Of a stretch of 64,000 nt of DNA, positions 52,521 through 60,882 are shown piece by piece. The DNA is taken from positions 105,832 to 169,831 of the forward strand of contig NZ_JAFMPQ010000004.1 in assembly GCF_020667845.1 (NCBI RefSeq), given 5' to 3'. The translations under genes and the position numbers were made by a program. How positions within the stretch are numbered: position 1 is the first letter of the stretch; the number at the start of each line of letters is the position of its first letter. The DNA comes from Cognatishimia sp. F0-27. GTDB taxonomy: Bacteria; Pseudomonadota; Alphaproteobacteria; Rhodobacterales; Rhodobacteraceae. Below the pieces are notes generated by a model. That model searched no databases and was not told the DNA's origin. It was given only the letters and a program-made list of their open reading frames with translations.

Positions 52521-53534
52521 CTACCAGAGCGACGTGCGCGAGAAGCGGCGCGACAGGGTGTTGGCAGTCATCACCAAGACGAAGGCGACAACAGCGTTGA
52601 AGAGGCCGGCGGCGGCAGCGAGGTCATACTGACCGGACTGGAGGCCCTGGCGGTAAACCCATGTGTTGACCACATCCGCCGTTTCATAGGTGGACGGCTG
52701 GTAAAGCAGGATCACAAGCTCGAACGAAACTTCCATGACGTTGCCGATCCGGATGATCAGCATGATCAGAATGGTCGGCAGGATGGACGGAATGGTGATC
52801 TTCCACATCATCTGCCAGCGGTTCGCCCCATCGACCACGGCGCTTTCATAGAGCGACGGGTTCACACCGGCGATCGCGGCAAGGAACACGATGGAGCCAA
52901 AGCCGGCCTCCTGCCAAATCCCCGTTCCGACAAAGATCGGGCGGAACCATTGTGGCTGTGTCAGGAAGTAGACAGGATCATAGCCGAGCCAGCTGATGAA
53001 GGTGTTGATGATCCCGGCAGTTGGCGAAAAGGCCGTGATGACGATACCCGCAATGATCACCGACGAGATGAAGTGCGGCAGGTACACGATGGTCTGTGCA
53101 GTCCGCTTGTAAGAGGCGTGCAAGACTTCGTTGAACATCAAGGCAAGGATGATCGGAGCCGGAAAGCCGAAGATCAGATTGTAAAAGCTGATGGTGATCG
53201 TGTTGCGCACCGCGCGAATGAACTGATCGTTCGAGAAGAGCGTCTGGAAATGTTCCCAGCCGATCCATGGGCTGCCCGCGACACCCCGGAAGATTGAGTA
53301 ATCCTTGAAGGCGATCTGGAGCCCGTACATGGGCTTGTAAAGAAAGACGAGAAACCAGATGATTGTCGGCAGAAGCATCGCGTAGATCTGCCATTCCCGT
53401 CGGAAGTGATCCAAGACCGTCACCCACTTCTTGTCGGGTGTGCGCGTCTGCCTGCGGTCGCGGAGCGCCTCGGAGGCCTCGACAACGACCTCTTCTACCG
53501 GAATGCCGCCGACGTCGGAGTTGCGATCTGACAT
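52521..53534 (-). CDS. ABC transporter permease, AlgM1/LplB type
   Basis: This is a 337-residue MalF-like permease. A cytoplasmic N-terminus of about 45 residues precedes six transmembrane segments. The EAA loop is YESAVVDGANRWQMMWKITIP (core ESAVVDGANRW). The segment FLYKPMYGLQIAFKDY is typical of LplB/AlgM1-type proteins that work with large binding proteins. It starts 4 bases after the ATPase gene stop and is followed by the second permease after 12 bases. Confidence 0.93.
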   Translation of the reverse strand: MSDRNSDVGGIPVEEVVVEASEALRDRRQTRTPDKKWVTVLDHFRREWQIYAMLLPTIIWFLVFLYKPMYGLQIAFKDYSIFRGVAGSPWIGWEHFQTLFSNDQFIRAVRNTITISFYNLIFGFPAPIILALMFNEVLHASYKRTAQTIVYLPHFISSVIIAGIVITAFSPTAGIINTFISWLGYDPVYFLTQPQWFRPIFVGTGIWQEAGFGSIVFLAAIAGVNPSLYESAVVDGANRWQMMWKITIPSILPTILIMLIIRIGNVMEVSFELVILLYQPSTYETADVVNTWVYRQGLQSGQYDLAAAAGLFNAVVAFVLVMTANTLSRRFSRTSLW

Positions 53535-53538
53535 GGTC

Positions 53539-54615
53539 TCAGCCCCCCACGTTCAGGGCGCGGCCGGTTTCGGCATCAAACAGTTTTACGAGGTGGTGCG
53601 GCACATGCACGGCGCTGACCCCCTGCAAATGCGTGATGTCGCCATTCGTGTCGGCCTTGAACACAAGGTGATCTTCGCCATGGCGGGCATGCAGCAATGC
53701 CTCGGAGCCAAGTGGCTCGACCAGATCGAGGTTGATGGGCAGTGTGGATGATGCGCTCTCGGCTTTCAGCGTCACATGTTCGGGGCGGATGCCCACGATA
53801 ACATCGCGCCCCGCATGTGCTGCAACCGATCCATTGATCGCAATTTCCGCGTCACCGACCCGTGCACCCGTTTCCGTCAGTGTGCCTTTCATCTGGTTCA
53901 TCGGCGGAGAGCCAAGAAAGCCCGCAACGAAGGTATTTGCTGGGTGGTTGAACAGTTCCATCGGTGTTCCGATCTGCTCGATCCGGCCGTCATTCATCAC
54001 GACGATGCGGTCGGCCAGGGTCATCGCCTCGACCTGGTCGTGGGTCACATAAACGGATGTGACGCCCAACCGGTTGTGCAACCGTTTGATCTCGGCCCGC
54101 ATCTGCGTGCGCAGCTTTGCATCGAGGTTCGAAAGCGGCTCGTCGAACAGGAACACCTTGGGGTGGCGCACGATCGCGCGGCCCATGGCGACGCGTTGGC
54201 GCTGACCGCCTGACAGGTCGGCGGGACGACGGTCAAGGTAGGGGGTCAATCCGAGGATTTCGGCGACATCGTCGATCGTTGTCTTGATCTCGTCCTTTGG
54301 CATTTTGCGAATGCGCAGGCCGAAGGCCATGTTGTCGGCCACGTTGAGGTGCGGGTAAAGAGCGTAGTTCTGGAAGACCATGGCCACATCGCGGTCTTTC
54401 GGCGCGACCCGGTTCATCCGGCGCCCGTCGATCATGAGGTCGCCATCGGTGATTTCTTCCAGCCCGGCGATCATGCGCAACGTTGTGGATTTGCCGCATC
54501 CGGAAGGACCGACCAGCACCACAAATTCCTTTTCCGCTACGTCCAGATCAATGCCGTGGACGACTTGCAAAGCTCCGTACGCCTTGACGATCCCACTCAG
54601 ATTCACACCGGCCAT
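53539..54615 (-). CDS. ABC transporter ATPase, AlgS/UgpC/MsmK type
   Basis: This is a 358-residue sugar-importer ATPase. Walker A is GPSGCGKSTTL, the signature is LSGGQRQRVAMGRAIV, Walker B is VFLFDEPLSNLDA, and the C-terminal TOBE-like regulatory domain ends with the MGPEH-type motif VGIRPEHV. It is the first gene of the leftward operon, with ATG 54615 preceded by GGAGGAC. The frame is open to 54825, but that would cross the operators and the gntR start. It is divergent from gntR, sharing the operator-rich interval. Confidence 0.94.
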   Translation of the reverse strand: MAGVNLSGIVKAYGALQVVHGIDLDVAEKEFVVLVGPSGCGKSTTLRMIAGLEEITDGDLMIDGRRMNRVAPKDRDVAMVFQNYALYPHLNVADNMAFGLRIRKMPKDEIKTTIDDVAEILGLTPYLDRRPADLSGGQRQRVAMGRAIVRHPKVFLFDEPLSNLDAKLRTQMRAEIKRLHNRLGVTSVYVTHDQVEAMTLADRIVVMNDGRIEQIGTPMELFNHPANTFVAGFLGSPPMNQMKGTLTETGARVGDAEIAINGSVAAHAGRDVIVGIRPEHVTLKAESASSTLPINLDLVEPLGSEALLHARHGEDHLVFKADTNGDITHLQGVSAVHVPHHLVKLFDAETGRALNVGG

Positions 54616-54678
54616 CGTGTCCTCCCTATGGCGCATTGGCGACGGGTGAACCGTTTCCGGCGAATCACACGTCTGCAA

Positions 54679-54741
54679 CTGGTATACTAGTAAAAAAACT
54701 GCAATACTAGTCTGGTATACTAGTTTGCCATTCTGTATACG
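54679..54741. promoter_or_regulatory. Cluster of GTATAC-centred GntR-type operators
   Basis: CTGGTATACTAGT occurs exactly twice (54679-54691 and 54712-54724). A shortened copy CAATACTAGT lies between them (54702-54711), and a weaker CTGTATACG follows (54733-54741). The full copies are near-palindromes around GTATAC, like UxuR/FadR-subfamily operators. They lie between the algS-like start and gntR, so both divergent operons and the regulator itself are probably controlled from here. Confidence 0.72.
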
Positions 54742-54775
54742 TTGTCTAGCTATTGCCTCGAGGAGGAGGTTCACG

Positions 54776-55468
54776 ATGGTCAGAACACTTGCGCTGTCAG
54801 AGCGCCGCACGAGCGTGGATGACATCTTTGATGCCCTTCACGAGCAGATCGTCACGCTGCAACTCAAACCCGGTGACCGCATTTCAGAGGCAGACATCGC
54901 GGCCCAGTTCGGCGTCTCGCGCCAGCCGGTGCGCGATGCGTTCAGCCGCCTAGCGAACCTTGACCTTTTGCTGATCCGGCCACAGCGGGCGACCGAAGTG
55001 CGCCGCTTCTCCATGCGCCAGATCGAGAAGTCCCGTTTCATCCGCGCGGCAATCGAGACCGAGGTGCTGCGACGCAGTGCGGCGCAATGCGACGACACCG
55101 GCGCCGAGATGTTGAACGCCGCGCTCGACGCGCAGGAAGCCGCCGTTGCGGCCTCGGACGTCGAGACGTTTGGCACTCTGGATTACGAGTTCCATAAGAC
55201 ACTCTGCGTCATTGGAGGGGTCGAATATGCTTACGATGTGATCTTGGAGGAAAAAGCCAAGGTCGATCGGCTCTGCATGCTTGGACTCGAGAAAGAACAG
55301 CGGATGCCCGAACTGGTCGAGGACCATCGCGCCATTGCCCATGCGGTGGTCAACCATGACACCGATGCAGCCATCGCCGCCGGCATGAAGCACCTGTCGC
55401 GCCTTGACGCCACGATCGAGCGGATCAGTGCGACCAATGCCAATTATTTTGAACGCGCTGACACCTGA
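54776..55468 (+). CDS. GntR-family regulator (FadR/FCD subfamily)
   Basis: This is a 230-residue regulator. The winged helix occupies residues 13-75 (LHEQIVTLQLKPGDRISEAD, FGVSRQPVRDAFSRLANLDL with core GVSRQPVRDA). The C-terminal FCD domain has the helical pattern RFIRAAIETEVLRRSA, EFHKTLC and DHRAIAHAV, with metal- or ligand-binding His and Asp residues. ATG 54776 follows GAGGAGGAGG. Divergence from the uptake and lyase operon, and lead position in the KduI/KduD operon, mark it as the local repressor, probably induced by KDG or a uronate. Confidence 0.93.
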   Translation: MVRTLALSERRTSVDDIFDALHEQIVTLQLKPGDRISEADIAAQFGVSRQPVRDAFSRLANLDLLLIRPQRATEVRRFSMRQIEKSRFIRAAIETEVLRRSAAQCDDTGAEMLNAALDAQEAAVAASDVETFGTLDYEFHKTLCVIGGVEYAYDVILEEKAKVDRLCMLGLEKEQRMPELVEDHRAIAHAVVNHDTDAAIAAGMKHLSRLDATIERISATNANYFERADT

Positions 55469-55535
55469 CACCTGACAACAACGGGACCGGTTCGCCGGCT
55501 GACAGATTCAGGGCGCGCAGTTACGGAACCGGTCG

Positions 55536-56909
55536 ATGACCACGACGACAGATCAGACAGGGAGCGAGTCGGCCCCCGGGGCGCGGCATGTGTTTGCCCT
55601 TGCGTGGCCCATGACGCTCAAGGCGATCTTTTTGCACGGAACGGTCGTTATCGACGGTTTCCTGTTGTCGTCGCTGGGTGAATCGGCCTTGGCCGCCATG
55701 GGGTTGGCGGCGGCTCTTGGCGGGATCGTCCTCGGCGTGATCTTTGCCTTCTCCCATGCCATGCAAATCCGCACCGCGCAGGCCTATGGCAGCGGCGATC
55801 AGTTGTTCCTCAAATCGGTCCTCGCTTCGGGTCTCACCGTCAGCCTGAGTATCGGCATCCTTGGCGTCGGGCTCATCTTCACCTTTGGTGGCATCCTGAT
55901 CGCGAGCCTTGCCCCCACTGCCGAGGTCGCAGAGCAGGCACAGCTCTACCTGTCGATCTTCTCGATCGTCATTCTTGGAGAGGCCATCGGTCAGTGCATT
56001 GCGAGTTTCTTTAACGGATGCAGCCGCACCAAACTGCCGCTCTATGGCTATCTTCTGTCGGTGCCGATCAACGTCGGCAGCAGCATTGTTCTGATCCACG
56101 GCCTTTTTGGCATGCCGGCGCTGGGCGTGGCCGGCGCGGCGCTGGGCAGCGCCATCGCGATCACGGTTCAAACCACGTTCTGGACTGTGCTTCTGCTGCG
56201 CAGCAGCGGCCATCTGCGCCGCGTCGCGGGCTGGCATAACACCCGCTTCGCGCCAACCATCAAGCGGCACATCCGCTTCTCCCTTCCGATTGCGGCAACC
56301 TTTGTCAGTGCCACGTTGGCCACCCATGTTTGTTCGCTGATCTACGCGAACATGTCGCTCAACGGCTTCGCGGCCATGACCCTGATCGCGCCGTGGAACC
56401 TGCTGGCCGGACAGGTCGCGATGCAATGGACACAGGCGACGGGAATTCTCGTGGCGCAGCTTCTGGGCAAACGCACGCCGGAGGCCGTGCTGGATCGCTT
56501 CCTGTCTCGCGCCTGGATGGGGGCCTTCATCGCGGCGGGAGTGGTCTCGATGATTTTTCTGGCCATGTGCCTCTCGCTCGACTGGATCTATCCGAACCTC
56601 GAGCCCGAAACCCGCGCGATCTTGTTCGGCTTCCTGCCAATTCTGCTGATCATCCAGTTCCCTCGCGCCACGAATGCGATCTGTGGCAACACGCTGCGCG
56701 CGGCAGGCGACACAATCTATGTCATGCACATTTTCATCTGGGCGCAATGGGCGTTCCGCGTGCCCGCCACAGCGCTCTTCGTGCTGTATCTCGACCTTTC
56801 GCCGTTCTGGATCCTCTCCCTGTTCCTTTGGGAAGAGATCCTGAAATTCCCTGCCTTCCATCGTCGCCTCTGGCGCGGCGATTGGAAACGGTCCGACGTC
56901 GCGGCCTGA
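55536..56909 (+). CDS. MATE-family transporter
   Basis: This is a 457-residue membrane protein with 12 predicted transmembrane segments in two related halves, fitting the MATE family (LAWPMTLKAIFLHGTVVIDGF in the first helix region, core PMTLKAIFLHG; GVAGAALGSAIAI; TNAICGNTLRAAGDT in the second half). MATE proteins export drugs or metabolites using sodium or proton gradients. It sits inside the uronate operon, 67 bases after gntR and 37 bases before kduI, so it may export a toxic intermediate or serve as an unrecognised uptake route. Confidence 0.88.
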   Translation: MTTTTDQTGSESAPGARHVFALAWPMTLKAIFLHGTVVIDGFLLSSLGESALAAMGLAAALGGIVLGVIFAFSHAMQIRTAQAYGSGDQLFLKSVLASGLTVSLSIGILGVGLIFTFGGILIASLAPTAEVAEQAQLYLSIFSIVILGEAIGQCIASFFNGCSRTKLPLYGYLLSVPINVGSSIVLIHGLFGMPALGVAGAALGSAIAITVQTTFWTVLLLRSSGHLRRVAGWHNTRFAPTIKRHIRFSLPIAATFVSATLATHVCSLIYANMSLNGFAAMTLIAPWNLLAGQVAMQWTQATGILVAQLLGKRTPEAVLDRFLSRAWMGAFIAAGVVSMIFLAMCLSLDWIYPNLEPETRAILFGFLPILLIIQFPRATNAICGNTLRAAGDTIYVMHIFIWAQWAFRVPATALFVLYLDLSPFWILSLFLWEEILKFPAFHRRLWRGDWKRSDVAA

Positions 56910-56946
56910 CCGTTGCACGCCATCCATGCATCACGAGGAGAAAACG

Positions 56947-57774
56947 ATGCTCAAGACCAACCTTCGCCGGGCCATTGATCCGCGTCATGCCAAGACATTC
57001 GACACCACACAGCTGCGGGACGAATTCCTGATCAGCACCCTGTGGGCCGACGATGAAGTCTGCCTGACCTATTCGCAATACGACCGAATGATCGTCGGCG
57101 GCGCCACGCCCAAGTCCGCTCCCCTTGTCATCGATGGCGTCGACCAGACAGGCACGCCATCCTGGCTCGACCGGCGCGAAGCGGTTCTGGTCAACCTCGG
57201 CAGCTCCGGCACGGTCGAGGCTGCCGGCGAAACCTATGACATGGGGCGCTGCGACACGCTCTATCTTGGCATGGGGTCCGGTGCCGTGACGGTTTCGGGG
57301 CCGGATGCGCATTTCTACATCATCTCGGCGCCCGCCCACCGCGCGATCCCCGCGCGACTGATCACGATCGACGACGCGGCACAGGTGCCCTTGGGCGACC
57401 GGGACACCTCCAATGAGCGGGTGATCTATCAGTTCGTGCATCCGGCAGTGATGGAAAGCTGCCAGATCGTGATGGGAATGACCAAGCTTGGCAAAGGGTC
57501 CGTCTGGAACACCATGCCCGCCCATTACCATGAGCGCCGGTCAGAGGCGTATCTCTACCTCGACCTCGATGAAGGGCAAAACATCGTTCACCTGATGGGC
57601 GAACCCGACGAGACGCGCCACTTGATCGTGCGCAACGAACAGGCGGTTTTGTCGCCGCCATGGTCGATCCACTGCGGCGCGGGCACGGCGTCCTACGCGT
57701 TCATCTGGGCGATGGCGGGCGACAATGTGGACTATACCGATGTGGACATGGTCGCGATGGAGACCCTGCGATGA
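56947..57774 (+). CDS. kduI: 5-dehydro-4-deoxy-D-glucuronate isomerase
   Basis: This is a 275-residue KduI-family cupin enzyme that converts 5-keto-4-deoxyuronate (DKI) to 2,5-diketo-3-deoxygluconate. Motifs include PKSAPLVIDGVDQTGTPSWL (core LVIDGVDQ), VWNTMPAHYHERRSEAYLY with zinc ligands, and PPWSIHCGAGTASYAFIW (core WSIHCGAGT). ATG 56947 follows CGAGGAG. Its stop overlaps the kduD start (ATGA). Confidence 0.96.
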   Translation: MLKTNLRRAIDPRHAKTFDTTQLRDEFLISTLWADDEVCLTYSQYDRMIVGGATPKSAPLVIDGVDQTGTPSWLDRREAVLVNLGSSGTVEAAGETYDMGRCDTLYLGMGSGAVTVSGPDAHFYIISAPAHRAIPARLITIDDAAQVPLGDRDTSNERVIYQFVHPAVMESCQIVMGMTKLGKGSVWNTMPAHYHERRSEAYLYLDLDEGQNIVHLMGEPDETRHLIVRNEQAVLSPPWSIHCGAGTASYAFIWAMAGDNVDYTDVDMVAMETLR

Positions 57775-58526
57775 ACCGGTTTTCCCTCGATGGCACCCGT
57801 GCCTTCGTGACGGGGGCAAACACCGGCATCGGGCAGGCTATCGCGATTGATCTGGCGGCCCATGGCTGCCACGTCATCGCTGTGGGCCGGTCGTCGATGG
57901 ACGACACGCTGGCCAAGGTCGCACGGGCGGGCGGGAAAGCCGACGCGCTGAAAGCGGACCTTGGCACGGTTGCCGCTGCGCGGGCTGCTTTCGCAGAAGC
58001 GGAAAAGGCGTTCGGCCAGATCGACACGCTGGTCAACAACGCCGGCATCATCCGTCGCGCAGACAGCCTCGAATTCTCGGAAGAGGACTGGGATGCGGTG
58101 ATGGATATCAACCTCAAGGTCGTGTTCTTCCTGTCCCAGGCCTTCGCCAAATCCCGGGTCGGGGCAGGGCAGGGTGGCAGCATCATCAACATCGCCTCGC
58201 TTCTGTCGTTTCAGGGCGGTATCCGCGTGCCATCCTACACAGCGTCAAAAAGCGGCGTGGGGGGGCTGACCCGGATCCTGTCCAACGAGTGGTCCGCCAA
58301 GGGGATCACGGTCAACGCCGTGGCGCCCGGATATGTCGTCAGCAACAACACAACCGACCTGCGCAATGACCCTGAGCGCAACAAGGCGATCCTCGACCGC
58401 ATCCCGCTGGGCCGCTGGGCGGACCCGGAGGATATCGCCGGAGCCGTAACCTACCTTGCCTCTCCGGCTTCGCGCTATGTGACGGGGATCACCCTGCCGG
58501 TTGACGGGGGCTGGCTCGGCAGATGA
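57771..58526 (+). CDS. kduD: 2-dehydro-3-deoxy-D-gluconate 5-dehydrogenase
   Basis: This is a 251-residue SDR enzyme with cofactor motif TGANTGIGQAIA, NNAG, and catalytic YTASKSGV. It matches KduD in length and in segments such as GIRVPSYTASKSGV and PEDIAGAVTYLASPAS. It reduces diketo-deoxygluconate from KduI to KDG. It is coupled to kduI upstream and to the Gfo/Idh gene downstream through ATGA overlaps. Confidence 0.94.
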   Translation: MNRFSLDGTRAFVTGANTGIGQAIAIDLAAHGCHVIAVGRSSMDDTLAKVARAGGKADALKADLGTVAAARAAFAEAEKAFGQIDTLVNNAGIIRRADSLEFSEEDWDAVMDINLKVVFFLSQAFAKSRVGAGQGGSIINIASLLSFQGGIRVPSYTASKSGVGGLTRILSNEWSAKGITVNAVAPGYVVSNNTTDLRNDPERNKAILDRIPLGRWADPEDIAGAVTYLASPASRYVTGITLPVDGGWLGR

Positions 58527-59659
58527 GTGGGCTCCGGGTTCTTGTCGCCGGCACCGGCTTTGCCGGAAAAGGCCATGCCCAGGCGTTCCGCGCCGCAGGG
58601 GCGGAGATTGTCGGCATGGTCGGGCGGACGGATCATGTGGTGCGTGACGTGTCGGCGGAGCTTTCCATCCCCTGTGCAGGGACCGATTGGCCGGCGGCCC
58701 TTGCGGCTCTCAAGCCTGATGTCGTGTCCATTGCGACCCCCGGCGGGGCGCATTACGAGCAGATCAAAGAGGCCATCGCGGCCGGTTGCCATGTCTTCTG
58801 CGACAAACCGATGACGACCGATGGGGCCAGCGCCACCGCGCTTCACGAACTGGCACAGGCGAAGGGCGTCAAGACGGCCTATGCCGCAAGCTTTCAATAC
58901 ACGCCCAGCGTTCAGCACGCCAAACGCCTCATCGCCACGGGCGCAATAGGCGAGCCGACCGAGATCGAGAGCATCTCGCATTTCAACCTCGAGCGCGGAA
59001 TTCCCTTTGGCTGGTCGCACCGCGCGGAAGAGGGCGGCGGGCGGCTCAACAACAATTTCACGCATTCCCTTGCCATCGCGCAGACCCTGATCGAGGGCGA
59101 CATCCTGCAAATCGCCGGCGACGTCCGCGACGATCTGGGCCGCGCGCCCAAGGTCGAGGGTGTCCACGATTTTACCAAACGCCGCGCCTTCATCCCGGAA
59201 AACCTTGACGATCCCGCGCTGGAATGGGGCGAGAGCAATGTCGAATGGTCCTACACGGTCATGGCGCGGTTGCGCAGCCCTTTGGCCAGAAAACCCGTCT
59301 CGGTCCTGTTCAAGCACGGCGGATTGGTGCCGCGCTTCCATGACGATCATATCGCGATCTACGGGACCAAAGGCGCGATCTTCCTGACGGGGCATTATGG
59401 CGCCGGCACGCTTTACTGGCATGACGGGAGCAGCTGGATCGAAACTCCGACACCCGATGACATCGCGCAGAGCGTGCCGGCAGGGCTCGGCGAAACCGAA
59501 CAGTGCTGGCATGTGCTGACCGCAATTTTTGTCCGGGATATCGATGGACAGGATGTGCCCGCCTATCCGACCTTTGCCCAAGGCGCGCTCTATCAGCGTC
59601 TCATCGACCACATCCGGGCATCCGGCAACTGGACCGACGTGAACGGAGGATGCGCATGA
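58523..59659 (+). CDS. Gfo/Idh/MocA-family oxidoreductase (first copy)
   Basis: This is a 378-residue NAD(P)-dependent oxidoreductase. The Rossmann start is VLVAGTGFAGKGHAQAF, the motif CDKPMTTD corresponds to the EKP motif of the family, and the C-terminal domain has RLNNNFTHSLAIAQTL, with the His expected in catalysis. Family members act on sugars, sugar acids or inositols. The place between kduD and the ManD-like gene, coupled to both, suggests that it oxidises or epimerises a uronate-derived sugar acid. The exact substrate cannot be told. Confidence 0.88.
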   Translation: MSGLRVLVAGTGFAGKGHAQAFRAAGAEIVGMVGRTDHVVRDVSAELSIPCAGTDWPAALAALKPDVVSIATPGGAHYEQIKEAIAAGCHVFCDKPMTTDGASATALHELAQAKGVKTAYAASFQYTPSVQHAKRLIATGAIGEPTEIESISHFNLERGIPFGWSHRAEEGGGRLNNNFTHSLAIAQTLIEGDILQIAGDVRDDLGRAPKVEGVHDFTKRRAFIPENLDDPALEWGESNVEWSYTVMARLRSPLARKPVSVLFKHGGLVPRFHDDHIAIYGTKGAIFLTGHYGAGTLYWHDGSSWIETPTPDDIAQSVPAGLGETEQCWHVLTAIFVRDIDGQDVPAYPTFAQGALYQRLIDHIRASGNWTDVNGGCA

Positions 59660-60882
59660 AAATCACCGATGCAAAGGTCTTTGTGGGTGGCCCCGGGAAG
59701 AACTACGTCACGCTCAAGATCATGACCGACCAAGGCGTCTACGGGCTTGGCGACGCGACGCTGAACAATCGCGAAACGCTGCCCGCGGCCTATCTTCGCG
59801 ATTATCTGATCCCCAACCTCATCGGCATGGATCCGCGTCGCAGCGAGGATATCTGGCAGTTCTTCTATCGCGGGGCCTATTTTCGGCGCGGTCCGATCGC
59901 CATGGCTGCGTTCGGCGCCATTGACATGGCGCTTTGGGACATCAAGGGCAAGCTGGCAAACATGCCCGTCTATGACCTTCTTGGCGGCAAAAGCCGCGAG
60001 GCCGCGCTGGTTTACGCCCACGCCACCGGTGCCGATTTGCCAGACCTGATGGACAGCATCGCGCGCTATATCGAGCAGGGCTACAAAGCCGTACGTGTGC
60101 AATGCGGCATTCCCGGAATGCCCACTGCCAGCTACGCCGTGCCCGACGAGACAGGATCGACGGGCGACTACATCACCGATTTCAGCGGCATCCGCCCCAA
60201 GGTCGAGATTTGGGACACCGACCGCTACCTGCGCTTCATGCCCGCTGCCTTGGCAGACATCCGTGACCGCTTCGGGCCGGATCTGAAAATCCTGCACGAT
60301 GTGCATCACCGCCTGCTCCCGCGCGAGGCCGCCGCTTTTGCAAAGGCGGTCGAACCCGTCGGGCTTTATTGGCTCGAAGACCCGACGCCGGGGGAGGATC
60401 AGGAGGCGCTGCGGCTGATCCGGCAGCACGCGACCACCCCCATTGCCATCGGCGAGGTCTTCAACTCGATCTTCGACTGCAATCGCCTGATCGAGAACGA
60501 GCTGATCGACTTCATCCGCATCGCCGTGACCTATGCGGGGGGCATCACCCATGCACGTCGTATCGTCGATCTGGCTGGTCTGCATCACGTGCGCACAGGC
60601 TTCCATGGCGCGCCCAGCCACTCACCCATCTCGATGGCGGCGCAGCATCACATCAATGCATGGGCACCGAATTTCGGCATTCAGGAATACCTCGTCCTTG
60701 GCACGCCGGAATGCGATGCCTTGTTCCCGTCGGAGCATCGGCTGGAGGATGGCTTGTTTCATGTCAGCGACGCCCCCGGTCTGGGCGTCGATTTCGATGA
60801 GGCCGAGGCAGCACGATACGCATACCAGCCGGGCAGTCATCCCGTCGTCAGGCTCGAAGATGGGACGCTTTGGAATTACTGA
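59656..60882 (+). CDS. ManD/RspA-like sugar-acid dehydratase (enolase superfamily)
   Basis: This is a 408-residue enolase-superfamily protein of the mannonate/gluconate dehydratase (ManD) group. Family motifs are GLGDATLNNRE, MAALGAIDMALWDI-like AFGAIDMALWDIKGK, the metal-ligand strands LHDVHHRL, YWLEDPTP and IGEVFNSI, and the active-site GFHGAPSHSPI. It converts a six-carbon aldonate, probably D-mannonate, to KDG. ATG 59656 follows GGAGG at 6 bases; ATG 59650 is too close to that site. It overlaps the genes on both sides. uxuA at the other end of the locus would do the same reaction. Confidence 0.9.
   Translation: MKITDAKVFVGGPGKNYVTLKIMTDQGVYGLGDATLNNRETLPAAYLRDYLIPNLIGMDPRRSEDIWQFFYRGAYFRRGPIAMAAFGAIDMALWDIKGKLANMPVYDLLGGKSREAALVYAHATGADLPDLMDSIARYIEQGYKAVRVQCGIPGMPTASYAVPDETGSTGDYITDFSGIRPKVEIWDTDRYLRFMPAALADIRDRFGPDLKILHDVHHRLLPREAAAFAKAVEPVGLYWLEDPTPGEDQEALRLIRQHATTPIAIGEVFNSIFDCNRLIENELIDFIRIAVTYAGGITHARRIVDLAGLHHVRTGFHGAPSHSPISMAAQHHINAWAPNFGIQEYLVLGTPECDALFPSEHRLEDGLFHVSDAPGLGVDFDEAEAARYAYQPGSHPVVRLEDGTLWNY

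Noticed and set aside
51807..53297. 496-codon plus-strand frame antisense to the AlgM-like permeases
   Set aside because: It is the mirror of two certain permease genes, with extreme charged composition.
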